37,378 bases of DNA from Gammaproteobacteria bacterium (GCA_027459765.1 DAIDHD010000035.1:1-37378), one strand, 5' to 3'; counted from the first letter of the stretch, positions 6,408 to 14,513 are shown. A program made the numbers and translations. Notes: generated from the sequence alone by a model not told the origin.

Positions 6408-7862
6408 TCATACGGTAGAGACCGCCTGGCCGCGCAGCGCGCGGGCCTCCTGTTCGTAATAATCGAGCAGTCCGGTTTCCGGCGCATGGATGAGCGGGGC
6501 GAGGCTGTACCGAAGGGCGTCGATGGTGTGATTAAACGCATCCACCGGCTCGGGGCGAATGTCGCCGGTGAGACGGTCCACCTTGAAGCGATAGTTCCGG
6601 AATTCGTCGATCGTGTGCTCGCACCGCGGGTGAATCACCACCGCCTCGAACGCACGAATAAAGGCGATGCCGTCCTCAACGCTTCCCTTCCATTTCTCCA
6701 CCCCCACGACCGCGGGGAAGCCGTGGCGCTGGAGGTAGCTGATAGTCTCCGGCCTCGCACTATCGGCGCGGATGGTGAAGCGGTGCACGTCCTCGCCGAG
6801 CTGCGCGAGCAGCGCCGGAGTTGCGTCGATGTCGACACCCACGCCGTAGGCTTCGCGCTCGATGTAGAGCGTGCGTCCACTGATCCAACAGCGCACCGCG
6901 GCGGTCGGGTCAACCGCGAAACCGAAGTCGAGGCCGTGGTACGGGCCATCCCACCCTTCGGCGGCCTCGAACTCCTCCACGCGGAACTTGCCGCGGAAAA
7001 CGATCGCATCGGACTGCGTGCGGCACTCACCGAGCCAGACATGGCGGTAGGCATCATCGTCAACGCGCTGCAAGTGCAGCCGCTCCACCTCGAGCGGCTC
7101 GGGAAACCAGGGGTTATCCGCGAACGTCACGTGCTCGTGGATGGTGTCCGCGCGTTCGCCGCTCGCGTAGTCCTGCGCCGGGGCGTTCGCCGCGTCGGGG
7201 TTCATGCTGATCCACACCTCCGAGCCAGGCGCCCGGATCGTCGGCGTGAGGATCTCAAGCGAACGCGCCGATACGGATTCGCCCTCCTCAATCCAGCACA
7301 GTGCGATCGCCTCAAGGGACTTCAGCGAGTTGATGTTCGCAAAGAGGCCCGCGAATATGACCTCCGAGTCCGTCGCCGTGCACGTGATGGTGCGGTCGGT
7401 GACATCGAAGAACGGCGTGAGGCCCAGCTCGTCGATCTTGTCGGTGAGCAGGTGGTGCACCGATTCCCGAAGGCTGTTCATGATCTCGCGCGCGCACAGA
7501 ACCCGCATCTTTCGCTCGATCATCCGCAATAGCAGCGCCGTCGCGAGTCCGTGCGACTTGCCAGAGCCGCGACCACCGGATGCGCAGCGGTACCGGCTCC
7601 GGCGATCCGGGTGCAACAGCGTGAACATCTTGGGCGCGAACTCGACCGCCTGCGCACCCTCGACCGGATAGCCGTGCGGAACGGCCGCCATTATTCGCGT
7701 GCGGCGCTGGCGCAGGGACCGGATGCGCTCGGCGAATGCCGCGGGCGGCTCATCGAGTCCAGCCCAAAGCACCGCCGGCAAGGCGGCCGAGTGCTGCCTC
7801 GTCGACAGCACCCGGTCGGCCTCGCGCAGTAACGCCGGCAGGCTTTGCCTAATGAGGCTCAC
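6408..7862 (-). CDS. terL: Terminase large subunit (PBSX-like TerL)
   Basis: This 484-residue TerL has a Walker A GGRGSGKS (residues 96-103), a Walker B LCWIEEGE (about 189-196) and an RNase H-like nuclease domain starting at GLDFGFAVDPTAA (D312), with a late acidic site in DAFNHTIDALRYSL. It would translocate DNA into a prohead and cut concatemers. The extra 55 N-terminal residues are unusual but in frame with a GTG start that overlaps the upstream stop (GTGA). All ATPase and nuclease landmarks are intact. In ordinary prophages portal and capsid genes follow; here none does. Satellites of the PICI type usually carry only a small subunit, so an intact TerL is notable. Confidence 0.92.
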   Translation of the reverse strand: MSLIRQSLPALLREADRVLSTRQHSAALPAVLWAGLDEPPAAFAERIRSLRQRRTRIMAAVPHGYPVEGAQAVEFAPKMFTLLHPDRRSRYRCASGGRGSGKSHGLATALLLRMIERKMRVLCAREIMNSLRESVHHLLTDKIDELGLTPFFDVTDRTITCTATDSEVIFAGLFANINSLKSLEAIALCWIEEGESVSARSLEILTPTIRAPGSEVWISMNPDAANAPAQDYASGERADTIHEHVTFADNPWFPEPLEVERLHLQRVDDDAYRHVWLGECRTQSDAIVFRGKFRVEEFEAAEGWDGPYHGLDFGFAVDPTAAVRCWISGRTLYIEREAYGVGVDIDATPALLAQLGEDVHRFTIRADSARPETISYLQRHGFPAVVGVEKWKGSVEDGIAFIRAFEAVVIHPRCEHTIDEFRNYRFKVDRLTGDIRPEPVDAFNHTIDALRYSLAPLIHAPETGLLDYYEQEARALRGQAVSTV

Positions 7863-8356
7863 CCGTAGACCTTGCGGAGTTCGGCCAAGCCGTCGACGTG
7901 CTCCCCGCGGATGCGCTTCTCGAGCACCCGGTCGAGGTGCGCCTTGAAGGCGCGCGGGTTTTCGAGCCGCAGTTTGCGCAACGCGCGCTGGTACTCGTTC
8001 AGCTCAGCCGCCGGCCGCAGCGGCTGGGACGGTGCCGGGCGCGTGGGCTTCGGCGGCGAGGCTTCGCGCTTGCGCATCGGAACAACGTCGGCGCGGCTCA
8101 CGTCCGCGGCGATGGCATCCGCAGTGCCGGAAATGTCCCTGTCGGTCCAATTCGTGCCGCGGTCCTCGGCGTGATTCCCCTCGACGTGCACGATGGCACC
8201 CGAGGCCGGGTCGCGCCACGGATCGACGACGCCCACCTTGCCCTTCGCCTGCTGGACGACGGCATCGAAAGCGGATTGACGCGACTTCAGGTCAAAGAGC
8301 TGGCGCTCCTCGTCCGTCATGTCGGCGCGAGGCTTGTTGAGGTTGAGAAATGACAT
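7859..8356 (-). CDS. Phage protein of unknown function upstream of terL
   Basis: This 165-residue charged protein begins at ATG 8356 with AAGGAG eight bases upstream. The open frame extends further upstream, but that part is out-of-frame shadow of the neighbour. It has an N-terminal region (DMTDEERQLFDLKSRQSAFD), a Pro/Lys-rich middle and a helical C-terminus (NEYQRALRKLRLENPRAFKA). The position directly before terL, with a four-base overlap, would suit a small terminase or packaging helper, but I see no recognised small-terminase motif. Confidence 0.6.
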   Translation of the reverse strand: MSFLNLNKPRADMTDEERQLFDLKSRQSAFDAVVQQAKGKVGVVDPWRDPASGAIVHVEGNHAEDRGTNWTDRDISGTADAIAADVSRADVVPMRKREASPPKPTRPAPSQPLRPAAELNEYQRALRKLRLENPRAFKAHLDRVLEKRIRGEHVDGLAELRKVYG

Positions 8357-8378
8357 GCTGGTACTCCTTGGGGTGATT

Positions 8379-8822
8379 TCAGTAGTTGAGCGAAGGCACG
8401 GGCGTGCTCGTCGGCGTCGCGGCGGTCCAGCCGAGGGCCTGCAAGGCCGTCTCCCAGCCGCCGGTGGCGTTGACGATGCACTCAGTGCTGATCTGCAAGG
8501 GGCCGCTGGTCGGCAGGCCGGTCGAGGCGCCGACCCCGAACACGGTGCGCAGCCAGGCCGAGGGAATCTCGAGCCACATGCTCGCCGGGTAGCCGGCGGG
8601 CGGCGTGATGGTCTGCGCGCCCGCGTTGATGAGCGCGGTGATCTGGGAGTTGCTGGCGACGTACTCGGCGGGCTGCCGGTCGGCGACGCCGCCAGCGACA
8701 ACAAGGCGAAGGCCGCCAGCGTTGCCGCCGCCGCCTGCGAGCTGCTGCTCGCTGGTCAGGGCGCCACTGGCGACGGCGTTGACCAAGTTGGTGAGCTGAG
8801 ATGAGGGCATTCGAAGAAGCAT
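8379..8822 (-). CDS. Phage protein of unknown function, Gly/Ala/Thr-rich
   Basis: This 147-residue protein starts at ATG 8822 with a GGAG seven bases upstream. The sequence is rich in Gly, Ala, Ser and Thr with few charges (LTNLVNAVASGALTSEQQL, a GGGG stretch, and a hydrophobic segment with MWLEIPSAWLRTVFG). Such composition suggests a beta-rich secreted, capsid-decorating or adhesive protein, but there is no match I can name. It is the only candidate in the element for a virion-associated part. Confidence 0.55.
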   Translation of the reverse strand: MLLRMPSSQLTNLVNAVASGALTSEQQLAGGGGNAGGLRLVVAGGVADRQPAEYVASNSQITALINAGAQTITPPAGYPASMWLEIPSAWLRTVFGVGASTGLPTSGPLQISTECIVNATGGWETALQALGWTAATPTSTPVPSLNY

Positions 8823-8849
8823 GGGAATCTCCAGTAGTTGCGGAAGCGA

Positions 8850-9068
8850 TTAGGCGGCCTCAGGCGGCGCGGAATCCTTGAGGGCCTCGAGCACCACGCC
8901 CAAGTCGACGCGCAGCGCCTGCGCCACGTCGCGCGGCTTGAGGCCGTCGGCGACCAGGCGGCGAATCTCAAGGTGTAGCCGGCGCGTGTCGTCGGGGCGA
9001 TGCACGCGAGCGAGCCGGTCGTAATCGGTCGCGGCCATCATGTGGCGCCAGTCGTAGGCAGGCATCAC
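8850..9068 (-). CDS. Small HTH-like phage protein (possible small terminase or regulator)
   Basis: This 72-residue protein has a helix-turn-helix-like end (LHLEIRRLVADGLKPRDVAQ then ALRVDLGVVLEAL), similar to the N-terminal HTH of small terminases and to recombinase-type HTHs. It starts at GTG 9068 (or ATG 9065), overlapping the upstream stop. With terL two genes further on, a TerS-like or regulatory role is possible, but it is shorter than typical small terminases (about 140-180 residues). Confidence 0.5.
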   Translation of the reverse strand: MMPAYDWRHMMAATDYDRLARVHRPDDTRRLHLEIRRLVADGLKPRDVAQALRVDLGVVLEALKDSAPPEAA

Positions 9069-9253
9069 GCGGCCCTCGGCAATTTGGCGACCGGCGTGCC
9101 GAGCATTCGGCTGCCGTACAGGCCGGCGCGCTTCATGCGTTTGGCGTTCTCAGCCCGGACACGGTGGGCGGTGGCGCGACGCTGCTCGATGATGGCGAGG
9201 TCGGTGGCGTCGAGGACGGCGACGGGACGGGCTTTGCGCTCGCAGCGTTTCAT
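9065..9253 (-). CDS. Small basic phage protein, unknown
   Basis: This 62-residue Arg/Lys-rich protein starts at ATG 9253, which overlaps the preceding stop (ATGA), and ends overlapping the next start (GTGA). The overlaps on both sides support it as real. It has a helical middle (ATDLAIIEQRRATAHRVRAE) and no recognised motif. Nucleic-acid binding is plausible from its charge only. Confidence 0.5.
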   Translation of the reverse strand: MKRCERKARPVAVLDATDLAIIEQRRATAHRVRAENAKRMKRAGLYGSRMLGTPVAKLPRAA

Positions 9254-9582
9254 GCCGCACCCCCGGCGATGGCGTCAGGAGCGTGCGCGGTGGCGCTTCC
9301 AAGCGGCGCAGCGGCTACCCCTTCCCCTGGTAGCGGGTCGGTCGGAATCTCGGCTGTTTCCGGCCTACCGAAACGTCCGGCGGCCATGCGTGCCGTCACC
9401 CAGAACCCGCGCTCGGTGCGGGACATGCCGCGTTCGGTCATCTCGGCCACTGTCAGACAGCGCCGGAGCATCGGCTGATACGGGCCGACGCGATGCCGGT
9501 CGAAGCCGGCGGCGGAGTTGAACAACTCGCCGCAGGCCGGGCACTGGCAACGCTGGCCGCGGAGCTTGGGTTTCCTGGTCAT
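9250..9582 (-). CDS. C2H2-type zinc-finger phage protein
   Basis: This 110-residue protein has CPACGELFNSAAGFDRHR near its start: two Cys followed by a His, with spacing like a single C2H2 finger. It continues with RRCLTVAEMTERGMSRTERG. I recognise this arrangement from small prophage proteins that sit near a RuvC-like resolvase; the function is unknown. It starts at ATG 9582 within the resolvase stop (ATGA). The Pro/Ala-rich tail looks disordered. Confidence 0.68.
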   Translation of the reverse strand: MTRKPKLRGQRCQCPACGELFNSAAGFDRHRVGPYQPMLRRCLTVAEMTERGMSRTERGFWVTARMAAGRFGRPETAEIPTDPLPGEGVAAAPLGSATAHAPDAIAGGAA

Positions 9583-10061
9583 GCGGCACCTTCAACGTGG
9601 TGGTGGTGGCGGCGGCCGAATTCCGCGAGCAATAGCGCCTCGGCGCGGCCGTCGTGCTTGGCGAGGTGAAGTTCGGCCGTGGGGAACAGCAGCCGGGCGC
9701 GGTCCAGGCTGGCGCGCTTCTCGCGTGGCAGGCCGAGGGCGCGTTTCCAGGTGGCCGGCGTGACCAGCTCGAGCGGCTGCGCGATGTAGCGGCAGGCCGC
9801 GAGCAGAGAGCCGAAGCCCACGCCGAAGGCGAAAGTGCTGCTCACGCCTTGCGCTGGCATCGGGCCGACGCGCTCGACCAGGATGCGGCTCGGACGGCCG
9901 TTGCGGGCTGCAATCATGTGCCCGACCAACTCGGGCGCGTCGACGAAGGCAAGGCGGCCGTCGCGGATGATGGGCAGGTCGTGCAGAGCGATGACTTGGC
10001 CGGCGTCGTCGATAGCGGCGAAGGCACCGGACACGCCGGGGTCGAGTCCCATGAAAATCAC
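9579..10061 (-). CDS. RuvC-like Holliday-junction resolvase
   Basis: This 160-residue protein has the RNase H fold of phage RuvC-like resolvases: MGLDPGVSGAFAAID at the start (D7), ILVERVGPMPAQG (E64) and HDGRAEALLLAEFG (D137, E141), so the four acidic residues are in place. It should cut branched DNA during replication and before packaging. GTG 10061 is chosen because it overlaps the upstream stop by four bases (GTGA), as elsewhere in this operon; an ATG three codons later is the alternative. A histidine run (RRHHHH) near the end is unusual. Confidence 0.87.
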   Translation of the reverse strand: MIFMGLDPGVSGAFAAIDDAGQVIALHDLPIIRDGRLAFVDAPELVGHMIAARNGRPSRILVERVGPMPAQGVSSTFAFGVGFGSLLAACRYIAQPLELVTPATWKRALGLPREKRASLDRARLLFPTAELHLAKHDGRAEALLLAEFGRRHHHHVEGAA

Positions 10062-10324
10062 AGCTTTTCCCCACAATGTGGGCACCGGCTCAGGCGGCGC
10101 TTCTTCAGTCCGGCCCGGCCCCGGGCCAAGTCCGCGAACGCGGTGACAGTCGGCGGGTTGTCCGACTCAATGAGCCGCTCAAACTCCTCCTCCGGGATCG
10201 AGGCGATAGCCTTCGCGTCCTGAATTTGTCGTCGCGACATGCCTACCGCAGCGGCGATGTCGCGCTCGCTCATACTTGGGGCGATCGGGTCGCCGAATAC
10301 GGGCCGGACCTTCTTTCGGCTCAC
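10058..10324 (-). CDS. Small ParB-like HTH protein
   Basis: This 88-residue protein starts at GTG 10324, which overlaps the preceding stop; the frame is open further upstream but that part is shadow. It contains SERDIAAAVGMSRRQIQDAK, then ASIPEEEFERLIESDNPPTV, and a Zn-ribbon-like CPHCG near the end. This closely parallels the second unit of the gene at 5483-6025, also at the DNA level around PPTV. It probably binds DNA. The Cys pair at the C-terminus is an extra feature. Confidence 0.68.
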   Translation of the reverse strand: MSRKKVRPVFGDPIAPSMSERDIAAAVGMSRRQIQDAKAIASIPEEEFERLIESDNPPTVTAFADLARGRAGLKKRRLSRCPHCGEKL

Positions 10325-10614
10325 CGCGCACCTCCGGCCATCACAGCGGCGGTGACCAGGGCCGCGAGGATGTCGGGCCGGTCGGCGAGCCAGGCGAGGC
10401 GCGACAGGGTGACCAGAAGGCCGCCGGAAAGCTGCACGCCCGCGGCTGGCAAGAGCATCGCCGGTTGCCCGAACCGGTGCATCACGACACCACGGGGATC
10501 GCGCAAATATCGTGTTTTCCAGTGCTTCCGCGTCGCTCGCGCACCACGCTGAATCCAAGTTTTGCACTTGGATTTGCGCTCGGGACGGAAAATCGGCCGA
10601 ATTCGAGCCATCAC
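10321..10614 (-). CDS. Phage protein of unknown function, basic N-terminus
   Basis: This 97-residue protein starts at GTG 10614 or ATG 10611, overlapping the previous stop, and overlaps the next gene. The first half is strongly basic (RIRPIFRPERKSKCKTWIQR) and the second half is hydrophobic with Leu/Ala-rich helices, possibly one membrane-associated segment (LAALVTAAVMAGG). No family is recognised. The unbroken overlaps support its reality. Confidence 0.5.
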   Translation of the reverse strand: MMARIRPIFRPERKSKCKTWIQRGARATRKHWKTRYLRDPRGVVMHRFGQPAMLLPAAGVQLSGGLLVTLSRLAWLADRPDILAALVTAAVMAGGAR

Positions 10615-10835
10615 GACACCTCACGATCCGCGGCGGCCACCATCTCGGCGATGCGCGCGTCTAGGGAAGCGAAGCCGGCCGCGCGGGCCTGTGCCTCGTA
10701 CTTGCGCATCTCGGCCTCGTCGGCCGACTCCACGCACGCCGGGCAAATGTTCGGCTCAACGTCGCGCGTGAAGTACGCGAGGCAGCAAGCCTCGCAACGG
10801 ACGCGCCGCTCGAGGTAGCGAATTTCGGCCGTCAT
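10611..10835 (-). CDS. Small zinc-ribbon phage protein
   Basis: This 74-residue protein has CEACCLAYFTRDVEPNICPAC, two Cys-x-x-Cys pairs separated by about 13 residues, which is a zinc-ribbon pattern, followed by an acidic helix. It starts at ATG 10835 in the upstream stop (ATGA). It could bind nucleic acid or a host protein. No named family. Confidence 0.6.
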   Translation of the reverse strand: MTAEIRYLERRVRCEACCLAYFTRDVEPNICPACVESADEAEMRKYEAQARAAGFASLDARIAEMVAAADREVS

Positions 10836-11284
10836 GGCGCACCCCCGTCGCCGATCAGCCGGTCGGCCGGCAGCACGGCCCCAGGCTCGCCCTCGGGCAC
10901 ATATGCGAGCGTCGCGTGACCGCTTGCCTTCAGGTCCTCGAGCTGTCGCTGAAGCGCGGCTATCTGCTCGCGCTGCTCGAGCGCGGTCACCATCTCGCGG
11001 TGGCGACCATACGCGCGCGAGATGACCTCGGCCTTGGCAAGGTCGACGCGGTTGTTATGCATCGCCGCGATGAGCCGCGCGTGCTCGCGCATGAGTCCGT
11101 CGAGGCTGTTGATATCGCGCTTGCGGCGCCAGCGTCGCTCGAGCACGCCACGCACGGCCGTCGCCTTCGCAGGCTTCGCCGGGCGCTTCTCGGAGGCCAC
11201 GCGGCCCGATTCGCCCCGCCTTTCGACCTGCTCGCCCTGCACCACGTTGATCTCGTGGCCCGCTTTCGTATTCGTGAGGGTCAT
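10832..11284 (-). CDS. Phage protein of unknown function with coiled-coil segment
   Basis: This 150-residue protein has a basic N-terminal half with a Lys/Ala-Pro stretch, a helix-rich centre (DINSLDGLMREHARLIAAMH) and a coiled-coil-like segment (MVTALEQREQIAALQRQLED). It begins after the 175-bp gap that follows the primase-helicase gene, at ATG 11284. Its job is unknown; the position at the head of the second half of the operon makes it a candidate regulator or replication accessory. Confidence 0.58.
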   Translation of the reverse strand: MTLTNTKAGHEINVVQGEQVERRGESGRVASEKRPAKPAKATAVRGVLERRWRRKRDINSLDGLMREHARLIAAMHNNRVDLAKAEVISRAYGRHREMVTALEQREQIAALQRQLEDLKASGHATLAYVPEGEPGAVLPADRLIGDGGAP

Positions 11285-11327
11285 TTCGCCACCGCAAGCG
11301 CGTGATTCGTGCCTCGCCTCAAGAGCG

Positions 11328-11456
11328 CTGCGGGCTTTGCGGGGAATTGCCTAGTTCCTCCGTATACGCGATGTCCTCGCGCTACACGGGGGAACAAGGG
11401 GAAAACCCGCAAACCCCGCAGAATCGGCACACGTCGATTTCGGGAAAAAGCCCGCA
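11328..11456. repeat. CTGCGGG-type inverted repeats between primase and the next gene (possible origin)
   Basis: The 16-base arms at 11328-11343 and 11406-11421 are inverted copies of CTGCGGGCTTTGCGGG with one mismatch, 62 bases apart. A third partial copy (AGCCCGCAG) lies at 11448-11456. The gap is the largest in the operon's replication half and lies next to the helicase. In P4-like elements origin and replication-control sites carry such repeats, so an origin is possible; a regulatory hairpin is the alternative. Confidence 0.4.
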
Positions 11457-11459
11457 GGC

Positions 11460-12872
11460 TCATCGCGCCCATGATTCCTCCTCGCTCGGCAGGGTGAGCC
11501 CGACGAAAATGCGCGACTTGTTGCGGTCGGTGGTGCTCTTGAACCCCCGCGCTTCGAGCTGGTCGCCGAAAATATTGCGACCCAGGGGGATCGCGCCGTT
11601 GCGCTCACACCAGATGCGATAACTACGGTGCGCCGCGGACAGGGTGATTTGCCCGCCCCGCTCGGTCGCCTCGGAAAGCCACGCGGCCATCATGTCCTCG
11701 CCGTCGAGATACGCGGCCGTCGCGGCGCGCACGGCAGCCGGCGCCTTGAGTCCGTATGCCTGCCAGTCGACGCAGCCGGCGATCGCCCAATTCAGAATCC
11801 CCCCGAACTCGGCGGCGAGCTTTTCCGGCATGGTCGTGTCTCGCTCGCTCTCGGGGATGGTTACGGAGAACTCGACCAAGTGCAGTCGGGCGCGCATCGC
11901 CTCGTCGACCTGGCGGAGCCCGGGCTTGCTGTTGCCGACGATGACCAGCGAGTGCGTGGGCTCGAACTCGAACAGGTCCTTCGCGACGTAACGCGCGCTG
12001 ATCGGATCGCCGCCGGTCAGGCGCTTGAGGCGCGACTCGTTCCATCGCCGGCCGGTGTCGATCTCGCTCGCGACGACCAGGCGGGCACCGCGGAGCACGG
12101 CAAGTTCGGTCGGATGCCGGTCGTTGTGCGACTCCATGAGGATCTCGGAGGCGACCTCGAGGCCGTAGTCGCCCATCGCACGGCGCAGTGCGTGGATGAG
12201 CGTCCCCTTGCCGTTGCGACCGCCGCCCCACCAGAAGGAAAGCACGTGCTCGCGGCACGATCCGGTCAGCGCGTAGCCCGCCAGGCGCTGGATGTACTCC
12301 CGGACCTCGGGGTCCGGTTGCGCTCGCTCGAGCGTCGCGCGGAAGGCCGGGCATTCGCCGGCCGGGGCCGCGGCGGTGATCTTCGTATGTAGTTCGGTGG
12401 GGTCGTGCGGCCGCGTGAGGCCGGTTCGCAGGTCGATGATTCCGCCCGGGGTATTGAGCGCCCAAGGATCGGCGTCGAGCTGCTCGGGGGACACGGCGTG
12501 CCGCGGATCGGCACCGGCGAGCTTCGCCACGGACCAGATGGTGGCCGCTGCGCCGAGCCGATTTCGGAGCGCTTTGCGCTGCGCGTCGGTGAGGCCGAGT
12601 TCGGCTAGGTGCTCGGCGAGCACGTCCCGACACAGTGTTCGCACCATGTCGAACACGCGGCGGCGGTCGTCATGTGCGAAGCGCGCGCCGTCCCAGATGA
12701 GCCAGCGATCCCAGGCGGCGACGTACCTCACAAGGTGGCCGTGGCGCTCAGAGAACCGAAGGGCCAGCTCGTCATCGGAAAGGCCGACCGGCTCAAGGAC
12801 CTGCGGGGCCTTGGATTTCTCGGCGCGAGTTTTGAGCCGCACCACCCTCTCGTCGTCAAGGTCAGTTGCCAC
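11460..12872 (-). CDS. P4/D5-family primase-helicase (SF3 ATPase)
   Basis: This 470-residue protein has a D5-N-type region (WALNTPGGIIDLRTG, residues 137-151) and a superfamily-3 helicase core: Walker A GGGRNGKGT (216-224), Walker B-like RLVVASEID (264-272) and the sensor IVGNSKP (311-317). A C-terminal winged-helix-like region follows. It should unwind the element's origin in step with the prim-pol encoded just upstream; the two are split here, whereas P4 alpha protein joins them in one chain. The start is GTG 12872, 18 bases past the upstream stop. All motifs are intact, so replication is likely still possible. Confidence 0.93.
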   Translation of the reverse strand: MATDLDDERVVRLKTRAEKSKAPQVLEPVGLSDDELALRFSERHGHLVRYVAAWDRWLIWDGARFAHDDRRRVFDMVRTLCRDVLAEHLAELGLTDAQRKALRNRLGAAATIWSVAKLAGADPRHAVSPEQLDADPWALNTPGGIIDLRTGLTRPHDPTELHTKITAAAPAGECPAFRATLERAQPDPEVREYIQRLAGYALTGSCREHVLSFWWGGGRNGKGTLIHALRRAMGDYGLEVASEILMESHNDRHPTELAVLRGARLVVASEIDTGRRWNESRLKRLTGGDPISARYVAKDLFEFEPTHSLVIVGNSKPGLRQVDEAMRARLHLVEFSVTIPESERDTTMPEKLAAEFGGILNWAIAGCVDWQAYGLKAPAAVRAATAAYLDGEDMMAAWLSEATERGGQITLSAAHRSYRIWCERNGAIPLGRNIFGDQLEARGFKSTTDRNKSRIFVGLTLPSEEESWAR

Positions 12873-12890
12873 GATTCAAGCTCCGGCGCG

Positions 12891-13835
12891 TCATGCAGCT
12901 TTGCGGCCGCGGTTGTTGTTTATCCCGAGCGCGGCGGCCGCCGCTTTTACCGCCGCGCGCCAGTCGCCGCCGTGGTCAAGCAGGCGGAACACGTCGAATG
13001 CGTCGAGCGCCCGGCCGGTGGCGAGCACGTCGCCCGCGTGGTGGCAGTAGACGCGACCGTCGTCGAGTTCCACCACTCCCGCGGCGTGCGCGGTGTCAGG
13101 CGATGCGAAGCGCCGCCCCCGCTTCGTGTATCCGTGCGCCTCGAGGATCGTCGCGGCGTCATGCGCGCCGTTGAAAGCGTCGATAACGGACTCGCCCGGG
13201 CGAATCGCCTTGGGTTCGCGGCGCTCCACGGGCCGCGGCGGTGAATACCAAGGGCACAGCGCGAGGGCTGCGTGCTGCGTGGCCGGCCAGTCGCGCCAGA
13301 GTTCGAGCACGCGACCGGGAAGCGGCGGGAATCCCTCCCGCGGCGGGTTCTCCCACCGGTACGGCTCGCCGGTCCCGGGGTGGATGGTCGGCGGCAACGT
13401 GTCGGCAATGCGGCCGGCGCGCAGTTCGAGGATGACGGCAGCGCCGGTGCCCTCGCGTTTCGGCCAGCCGATCACACGATGCCGCAGAGACTCGGCCGGC
13501 GCGCGGTACATGAGCCGAGAGTGGCGCCCGACGACGACCGGCGCCGTGCGGCGAAGCTCGTGAAGGTCGACGCCCAGGTGGCCGAGTACCTGCTCGGCGA
13601 GCTGCTCGTCGTCCACGTCGATCGACACCAGGCCGGAGGGCTCGAGGAGCGCGGCGACGCCATGCGCGACGTACTGCGCGAAGTGTTCCCGCGCCTCGCG
13701 TGGGTTTCTGATCGCGCGGCCGGGGTCGTTCCAGCCGGCGTGTCTCGGACCCTTCTCGCCGGGCGGTACGCGCACCAGGGCGAGGCCACGCTCGCAGTAT
13801 TTTTCGGCGGACGCCGCCACGCTCGAGGTTCTCAT
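12891..13835 (-). CDS. Bifunctional primase/polymerase (prim-pol, AEP superfamily)
   Basis: This 314-residue protein begins with the prim-pol domain (EKYCERGLALVRVPPGEKGP, then GLVSIDVDD with the metal-binding D73 and D75, then the VVVGRHSRLMYRA strand). The C-terminal third holds a TAHAAGVVELDDGRVYCHHAG stretch that could be a helicase-linker or zinc-binding region. It lays primers and copies DNA for the element and works with the SF3 helicase encoded next. ATG 13835 is chosen over the longer open frame because it overlaps the preceding stop (ATGA) and the domain starts within ten residues of it. Confidence 0.9.
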   Translation of the reverse strand: MRTSSVAASAEKYCERGLALVRVPPGEKGPRHAGWNDPGRAIRNPREAREHFAQYVAHGVAALLEPSGLVSIDVDDEQLAEQVLGHLGVDLHELRRTAPVVVGRHSRLMYRAPAESLRHRVIGWPKREGTGAAVILELRAGRIADTLPPTIHPGTGEPYRWENPPREGFPPLPGRVLELWRDWPATQHAALALCPWYSPPRPVERREPKAIRPGESVIDAFNGAHDAATILEAHGYTKRGRRFASPDTAHAAGVVELDDGRVYCHHAGDVLATGRALDAFDVFRLLDHGGDWRAAVKAAAAALGINNNRGRKAA

Positions 13836-14164
13836 GCGATCGCCCTGGCCGGCGGTGCCGTGTCTACTGGCATTCCGTCGCGGTATTCCTTGAGCGGCCA
13901 CAACGCCCGGTGCACCTCGGCCGGCGCTATGCCTTCGGTCATGACCAGGCGCAGCGCCGTGCTCAACACGTAGTGCTGCCGCTCTAGACGGGTGAAGCTC
14001 TGCACCTCAAGGTCGCACGCGCCGCTCGCGCTGAAGTACGCATCCGATCGTCGCGCCCGATCCGGCCACGGGATGAGCGCCACCTTGCCGGCGGTCGGCA
14101 TGTCGGCGAGGCATTCATGCGTACCCGTCCAGCAAATCATCACGTTGCGGATCGTCGCGGTCAT
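13832..14164 (-). CDS. Small phage protein of unknown function
   Basis: This 110-residue protein runs from ATG 14164 (in the upstream stop) to a stop that overlaps the prim-pol start. It has a Cys near the start (MICWTGTHECLADMP), a polar centre and a helical C-terminal half (SFTRLERQHYVLSTALRLVM). I do not recognise it. Its coupling to prim-pol suggests a replication accessory or regulator. Confidence 0.55.
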   Translation of the reverse strand: MTATIRNVMICWTGTHECLADMPTAGKVALIPWPDRARRSDAYFSASGACDLEVQSFTRLERQHYVLSTALRLVMTEGIAPAEVHRALWPLKEYRDGMPVDTAPPARAIA

Positions 14165-14331
14165 GCGCGTGCCTTGATTGGTCGCCAGGACCAATCGCCG
14201 CGCGTGCGAGTCGGCTGACGATAGGGGCGGTGCGCCGGCAGTCCGGCGGCGAAGGTGCTGCGCGCCGCTCGTGCGTCCCGGTCGTCGCGCTCGAATTGGC
14301 GACCGCTCTCCTTCTCGCGCGTCGCTCTCAT
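14161..14331 (-). CDS. Very small Arg-rich phage protein
   Basis: This 56-residue protein is rich in Arg (MRATREKESGRQFERDDRDA, then RPYRQPTRTRG). It starts at ATG 14331 inside the previous stop and ends inside the next start. The overlaps and lack of stop codons support it, but the composition offers no family. Nucleic-acid binding is plausible from charge. Confidence 0.42.
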   Translation of the reverse strand: MRATREKESGRQFERDDRDARAARSTFAAGLPAHRPYRQPTRTRGDWSWRPIKARA

Positions 14332-14513
14332 TGGCGCGCCTCCGTCACCGGGAGGGCTCGCAGGCACTCGTCGCCTCGCGCGGCGTCAAGGTCGCCGCGA
14401 ATAACTGCGGCGCAAACCGCACGGCGAATCTCAGCAATCCATTTCTGGCGAAACACTGACGGTCGACGACCGGCGGCCGGCACGGACACCACGACTTTGA
14501 CGCGCCCCGGCAT
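14328..14513 (-). CDS. Small phage protein, unknown
   Basis: This 61-residue basic protein starts at ATG 14513, overlapping the previous stop as TGATG, and overlaps the next gene by ATGA. It has a short strand (VKVVVSVPAAGRRPS) and a helix (QKWIAEIRRAVCAAVIRG). No family is recognised. Confidence 0.45.
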   Translation of the reverse strand: MPGRVKVVVSVPAAGRRPSVFRQKWIAEIRRAVCAAVIRGDLDAARGDECLRALPVTEARQ

